Shown here: positions 60,001 through 64,000 of the stretch, piece after piece
Layout: each line of letters begins with the position of its first letter
Position numbering within the stretch: the first letter of the stretch is position 1
Source of the DNA: Pachypanchax playfairii
Lineage: Eukaryota > Chordata > Actinopteri > Cyprinodontiformes > Aplocheilidae
DNA length: 64,000 nucleotides
Reading direction: 5' to 3'
NCBI GenBank assembly: GCA_006937955.1
Contig: SSNP01000003.1
Location: 2,429,653 to 2,493,652, forward strand
Made by a program: the position numbers and the translations under genes
The notes under the pieces: generated by a model
What the model saw: only the letters and a program-made list of their open reading frames with translations
Database searches by the model: none
Told to the model about the DNA's origin: nothing

Positions 60001-63000
60001 ATAACTTACCCCCCCCCCAATCCCAAAATACTCCAAATCAAGGGCTTGCTGTGAAGAGACTTCAGACGGGTGTGTGTGGGGGGAGGTGTCTGTCACAATG
60101 ATTCACTTCCCTGTCAGGCTGAGGCTCAAATAAAATAATAAAATCCATTTCAAGGTGGAACACATTTGCACAGAAAGGGGGAAATATTTTAAAGTCTGCT
60201 TTAGTGCTCTGTGCCAACAGACTGAGTCCAAGTAGGAATACAATAAAAACCATTAGAAAGGACTGATGCACGATGGACGTCGACGAGGACGAAATGGCAG
60301 AGAAATACGTTTGGGGAGCAGTTATGAAGGAAATTAACCAACGACTCAATTAAAAAAGCTAATTATTTTTACATTTTTCAAGATTTGAAGTTATTTTTGG
60401 AAGTTGTGTTTATAGTTCATTAATCACAACTCAAACGTAACAGTTTGGAAGCACTGACCAAGTTGAATCTTATTGACTCATTAGACACGCCATCTGTACA
60501 AACTGCTTTGTCTCATTTTATAAACACAATCCAAACCTGAAGCCTCACAAATGCACCAAGCAGAAAAATCCACATGATTTGTAAATGGTGTAAAAAAAAC
60601 TGATTTATAACCTAAATTATCTTAGAAAAGTTTGACTTTATCACACATACAGTAATGTTCACATTCACTTCTTGTTTAAGGGTTAGGGTTGTTTATTGTA
60701 AAATAGGGCAGAGAATTTAATGAGCTGAGTTTCAAATTACAGGAGATCAGTGTGCTGAGATTTCCTACAATATAGTCTACAATTTATACATTTCCTGTAG
60801 TGTCTCCACAGATTTAGATTCAAACCAAAACAAAAAGCTTTCTTAATGTAAAAGATAAAATTTCCTTTCCATTGAACTCAAATTTGAACCTGACTTGAAC
60901 CATTTCTATTTAAAAACTAAAGAATTATTTGATCAATGGTTCTCAAATTTTTCTAACAAGAACCCTCTCAGAACATCCCAGGCTCTCAAGGTATCAGCAT
61001 AATGGCAAATATTAAGAAAAAACAGTATTACAGGCTCATACTCATAAGCAAACTGATAGACCCTGAATCCAAGCCGCGGCTGACAGGTGTAGTTTCAGAT
61101 TTGACAGTTCCATGCATTCATTCTGTGTATTTATAGAGAAAAGCACCACATACATTGCAGTCCTGGCTCTTCCTCAGCCCCATGACAACCTAATCCAAAT
61201 TCAAGGGAACTTAAATCAAACTTTATCACTGGTTTGCACCTTTTGTTGCAAGCAGGTCCTATAGAAACTTCTCTGATGTTGCTTAAAAAGCCGTTAGTAC
61301 ATCTGTTAAGCATCATCCACTCCAGTCTCCACTCAGGTTTTGAAAATATTCCCCACTCCACTTTTGTTTTGAGTCATTTCAGACTACAATCCCAATTTCT
61401 TTAAACTATTCAAATTTTTGGCCGACTCAGCTAGCTCATAAATGAATAGTGATGACCTCCATATCAGGAGACAATCTCCTTCCCCATTAGCCTACAGTCG
61501 CCCCTAAGTGATATCTTTTATGATGTGACTGTAGATTATCAATTTATTTGCCACATATTCTCAAACCTTGCAGACCCAGAACCTGCTAGAGGGATTATAG
61601 AAACTCTCCAGCCTGTAAACACTTTGGAAGAATGTACGCATGCTCCCCAGGAGGAGCTGTAGACCCTCGCTGGGGAGAAGGATGTCTGTCAAGAGAAAGT
61701 TTCCCATGTATAGTTTTTACAACAGCAGCATTGTACATGTTACCCAGTCAAAGCTTGAATAATAAATAAATATTTACATTAAAATACAAACAAACTAATA
61801 TCAGCCTGCCTTTGTGTTTTTCAGTAGCGTGTAACACCTCTTCCTGTCTGAATTGGACACAGCGTTTGGAACTGTATACTATTTTAGTTTTCCCAAACTA
61901 ACTTCTGCTCAGTCCAACATGTCTTTAAGTGCAAAATACCTTCCTTCCTATCTCAAAAACTCAAATTTGGTTCTATATGCCAGTCAGTTGCAAATGTCAG
62001 CTAAATATCTCAAGAAACCTTTTCTGTCTCATCCCAGGTGGCTCGGGGCTGAAGTATAAGACCACATTCTCTCTGCCTCAGACAACCCTGAGTCTTGGTT
62101 AGATAAGATAAACCGAAGCGTAATGGAATTAGACTTGACAAGACTCTCACTCAGTGCGTTTGCCTTTGGTGTCTCCTTAACCTTACGAAGGAAGTGCTGA
62201 AACCTTCTGCCTGTGAAGCACCTTCGTGCCTCTTTAACAGACTGTGTTACACCCTCAAGATTTGGGGGTCCAAATACCTTTTTCCCCCCGTCAAATAGCT
62301 TTAATGAAGTTTAGAAGTTCAGGGTAAATGCCAAGTCTCTGAGCAAAAGTGCCGTTAATAGAGTTGTACTTTCCTATTTTACCTGCTGCCGTTGCCAATC
62401 AGACAATTTACCAGGTGGGTCCATTACTCTTTATTTTGTACTGTGGTTTTACTTTAAAATAGAATTCAAGTAAAAATCTGTTGCAATTCTTTGAAAAACT
62501 AGTTTTATTGCTAGATCACTAACACTTCATGTCAGACAAAAACCCCAGCTGGTGACCCATCTGTTCTCAGATTTCAGACTGGGAGATATTCTACAGTCTG
62601 GAAGGATTTAGGGAAAAAAGATGCTCAAAGCCCAGACCTTGATCTTTTAAGTTAATATCAAATTCAGATTGTGAGACCATTCATGCAGTCCGGTCAACGT
62701 CTACAAGCATGAAATTGATCCTGTGCACAACAACACTAAATAAACTACCAGCAATCACAAAGGACGACTGCAGCAAGCATCAAATAATCTAAATGCTTCC
62801 ACTTCTGTGCCTTTTCTCAACGATTGACAAGTTTTGTTCATTGGCCTGAAAAAGCTTTTCCTTGAGACAACACTGCCCCCTGCTGAATGTTTTTAGAATA
62901 TAGCTTTTTTTTTCAAGCACAAACAGGTTTCTGTCATAAAAGTGCTAGATACAAGTAACCCATCCAACCAAAAGCAAACAAAAAAAATGTCCAATGACAA

Positions 63001-63972
63001 ATTCAGTAAAAATATTAAAATAAGCCTTTTTTCCTACTTGTTTGACACACTACAGATCTCCAAAACTGAGTTATTACACTAAGATCATGAAACTGCTTTA
63101 AAAAGCAAAAACCTCTAATAATTACTTAAAGACCCCAAATATAGTGATTTTAACTCCTTCTCGATTAGATCACCTCCACTCAGGTAAACCATGGCTAAGT
63201 TAACATCCTAACATATGACAAATGTTTTTAGATTACTGATTGTAAAATGCAGAATCATAATCTGCTTCCTTTTATGCCTTTTATTTTGAAAGGATACTCT
63301 CCCTCTCCTGTGCTATCATCAGATTCTGTTGCTCCAGGTGCTGAATCTTGCGTTCGAAATTCCCCTGTTCATCTTTTAGACGCTGCAGTGATTCTTCTTT
63401 CTCCTCACTCACTCTACAGAGCAAAAAAAGCGTAAAACAAAAAGGTTACATTTTCCAGTGGATCAAAGGAATAAAATCATAACAGGTCTGAAATTATTAA
63501 AATTAAAAATTACATGTGAATAAATAAAGTTTGTGTTTCCAGAAGCTTGATATCAGTAGCACTTATCACAGAGCGTACACTGTTGGTTACCTCGCTAATT
63601 CTTCAACAAGGTTTGCGATTCGCCGTTTATCTTCGAGACAGAGGTCCTTCAAAGAGACTTCGCTCTTCTCTCTGCTGGGATCAGAGATCACCTGTGTGGA
63701 ACAGAATAAACAAACAAACTGTTTTATTAACATACAGCCAAATAGTCTCAATATGCTACATTTCTTTTCCCATGTAATGACACATGCTTTCTGTGAAAGG
63801 AAGAGATAGTCTTTATGAAGCACTGGTTTACCTGTGACATCGGGTGAATAGTATGAGGTTGTGAAAAGTTGTGCATATTCGCTACAGCAGCAGGTTGTTG
63901 AACTGATACTTTTTCATTTGTATAAACTCCAGAGCAATCGCTTTGTAAGTTTCCCCGTTTATTTCCTGCCAT
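50839..63972 (-). CDS. kiaa1328: hinderin (KIAA1328 orthologue), 11 exons, complete coding sequence
   Basis: Hinderin is a coiled-coil protein described as binding the cohesin subunit SMC3. Eleven exons on the minus strand (63832-63972, 63591-63691, 63298-63413, 58387-58511, 56468-56838, 56173-56391, 55975-56070, 55771-55862, 55484-55586, 51330-51470, 50839-51070) join in frame to 1737 nt, 578 residues plus stop; the human protein is about 577. Diagnostic matches: LKDLCLEDKRRIANLVEELA, QYRECQELLGLYQQYLS, DGSYLS, a Gln/Glu/Arg-rich coiled coil (QLLLQKMQLETERERLQ), and the conserved C-terminus LEDIFFIC. The ATG at 63972 opens the first exon in frame. It is convergent with celf4, an arrangement also known in human. 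The CDS includes one ambiguous tandem acceptor (0, 1 or 2 extra codons). Confidence 0.95.
51330..51470 (-). CDS. kiaa1328: hinderin exon 10 (141 nt; acceptor ambiguous)
   Basis: Encodes PCPPYSHTPARSTAFLRGR, PSGFDLLAPLLVRVLQALE and KEFVLTSE; donor AAAG|GTGAGT. The LLAPLLVRVLQALE helix parallels the LLDLVQSL helix near the human C-terminus. The acceptor is a triple tandem GAG-GAG-CAG; 51470 uses the CAG, while 51473 and 51476 would add one or two residues. Confidence 0.85.
51471..55483. other. hinderin intron 9 (4 kb)
   Basis: No exon recognised. A run at 52086-52104; G-rich stretch 52360-52400; block 52235-52345 with ATTTGCAT and GAATAATGCAT looks enhancer-like; A run 55334-55361. Confidence 0.5.
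55484..55586 (-). CDS. kiaa1328: hinderin exon 9 (103 nt)
   Basis: Acceptor TTAACAG, donor CCAA|GTAAGC. Encodes ENLSRRDTATSPVKIPAVH and SGPTSVSENQKTPET. Ser/Thr/Pro-rich, likely disordered. Phases 1 in and 2 out agree with the neighbours. Confidence 0.8.
55771..55862 (-). CDS. kiaa1328: hinderin exon 8 (92 nt)
   Basis: Acceptor GTCTGCAG, donor AACTG|GTAAGC. Encodes RVSEDAEAHSAGQNLHKIN then SLSVPAPPACGT. No homology recalled; the splice signals are good and the phases (2 in, 1 out) fit both neighbours. Confidence 0.8.
55975..56070 (-). CDS. kiaa1328: hinderin exon 7 (96 nt)
   Basis: Acceptor TTTGTTAG, donor TCCAG|GTAAAT. Encodes RIQQATQAQLITSNTGNVG then PELEGPSHQHLPS. Low-conservation, presumably disordered. 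Called from splice signals, phase 2 on both sides, and position in the exon series. Confidence 0.82.
56173..56391 (-). CDS. kiaa1328: hinderin exon 6: second coiled coil (219 nt)
   Basis: Acceptor CATACAG, donor AGCAG|GTAAAA. Encodes a GHRGWEERRHQLLLQKMQLE segment, then TERERLQARLAEQEERLNRQ and TEQLRQSQLDYS. This matches the family's QLMLQKMELEIEKERL coiled coil. The preceding intron is only 76 nt. Confidence 0.95.
56468..56838 (-). CDS. kiaa1328: hinderin exon 5: large variable exon (371 nt)
   Basis: Acceptor TGTACAG, donor GAAAG|GTGCAG. Starts VFSSEEAPSRASASR, contains the conserved FDGSYLS, then a Cys/His-rich stretch (HTCCTCERCHGGC, NCHHD, CERC). Human hinderin also has Cys/His residues scattered in the corresponding region. 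The Cys pattern could bind a metal, but no known zinc-finger family fits, so this is only an observation. Confidence 0.9.
56839..58386. other. hinderin intron 4
   Basis: No exon seen; contains the TIR repeat at 57549-57772. Confidence 0.55.
57549..57772. mobile_element. short TIR element (CAGTGGTGTCCAGTTCTGG family)
   Basis: Left GCTGCTGTCCAGTCCTGGTC and right, reversed, GCAGTGGTGTCCAGTTCTGG are imperfect inverted repeats; inside are CAAACACACCTGATTTAATT and ATCAAGTGTGTTTGAGAAGA, again inverted. This wording is a very common fish non-autonomous element of about 220 bp. Confidence 0.7.
58387..58511 (-). CDS. kiaa1328: hinderin exon 4: QYRECQELLGLYQQYLS coiled coil
   Basis: Acceptor CCTTCAG, donor CAGAG|GTAAGG. 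Encodes LQRQYRECQELLGLYQQYLS and QQQAKLNQSIAQLSQPPAHT E, very close to the vertebrate hinderin block. 125 nt, separated from the previous exon by a 4.8-kb intron. Confidence 0.95.
58512..63297. other. hinderin intron 3 (4.8 kb)
   Basis: No exon recognised. About 58800-59300 is less AT-rich and non-repetitive, with a dense motif block at 59160-59290 (see findings). C run at 60010-60018. The remainder is AT-rich. Confidence 0.5.
63298..63413 (-). CDS. kiaa1328: hinderin exon 3: coiled coil
   Basis: Acceptor TCTGTAG. Encodes VSEEKEESLQRLKDEQGNF then ERKIQHLEQQNLMIAQERE. Heptad-like Leu/Ile spacing with Glu/Lys/Gln. 116 nt. The donor GAGA|GTATCC is weak, but it is the one that restores the frame (ERE-S-LQRQYRE) with the next exon. 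Confidence 0.93.
63591..63691 (-). CDS. kiaa1328: hinderin exon 2: conserved LKDLCLEDKRRIANL block
   Basis: Acceptor CACACAG, donor GCGAG|GTAACC. Encodes VISDPSREKSEVS followed by LKDLCLEDKRRIANLVEELA, the best conserved N-terminal motif of hinderin and the start of its first coiled coil. 101 nt, phase 0 to 2. Confidence 0.95.
63832..63972 (-). CDS. kiaa1328: hinderin exon 1 (coding): N-terminus
   Basis: Begins MAGNKRGNLQSDCSGVY and ends HTIHPMSQ, 47 codons, donor CACAG|GTAAAC. The N-terminal region is poorly conserved in this family, so the start is supported by reading frame, an upstream AAAAGATG context and total length rather than homology. A further 5' non-coding exon would be outside the window. 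Confidence 0.8.
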
Positions 63973-64000
63973 CTTTTGTGTGCCTCGACTTCTGCAGTCA

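Overview
This is a vertebrate nuclear window, almost certainly from a ray-finned (teleost) fish. It has an AT-rich intronic background, long CA/GT microsatellites, short introns with GT-AG borders, and many relics of fish-type transposable elements (Tc1-like, non-LTR, several terminal-inverted-repeat elements). There are no bacterial-type genes, operons or CRISPR arrays, and the many short open frames outside the exons below look like chance.

Two genes are recognisable, arranged tail to tail. The plus-strand gene is celf4, a neuronal CELF/Bruno-like RNA-binding protein. Ten coding exons lie between 29500 and 42961. They run from the last strand of RRM1, through RRM2 and the Ala/Gln/Pro-rich linker, to RRM3 and the stop. 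All ten splice in frame to 368 codons including the stop. RRM1 proper and the start codon are not in the window, so positions 1-29499 are read as part of a large upstream celf4 intron. The 3'UTR appears to contain its own intron (43028-45225) and a final exon from 45226 to about 49.8 kb.

The minus-strand gene is the hinderin/KIAA1328 orthologue. Eleven exons run from 63972 down to 50839. They join in frame to 578 residues, close to my recollection of human hinderin (about 577), so the whole coding sequence appears to be present. CELF4 and KIAA1328 are, as I recall, also convergent neighbours on human chromosome 18, which supports both calls.

Layout: 1-29.5 kb is celf4 intron with TIR elements (996-1722, 2247-2620, 5060-5582, 5600-6014, 16209-16924), a LINE reverse-transcriptase relic (23790-24240) and microsatellites. 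29.5-43 kb is the celf4 exon block, with a Tc1-like relic, a second inverted copy of the 5.6-kb element, and a duplicated GT-rich block broken by two single N bases. 43-50.8 kb is the celf4 3'UTR and the convergent 3' ends. 50.8-64 kb is hinderin, with two introns of 4-5 kb that hold non-coding sequence, some of it enhancer-like.

The most interesting observations concern celf4 splicing. There is a strong candidate in-frame 111-nt cassette exon in the linker, and pure or near-pure UG-repeat tracts stand in for the pyrimidine tract at two 3' splice sites of a gene whose family binds UG-rich RNA. There are also a GC-AG intron, three NAGNAG acceptors, an in-frame internal donor in RRM3, and a 3'UTR intron 66 nt past the stop. 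Exon calls rest on recalled family protein sequence plus splice-site and phase consistency. No alignment or transcript evidence was available.
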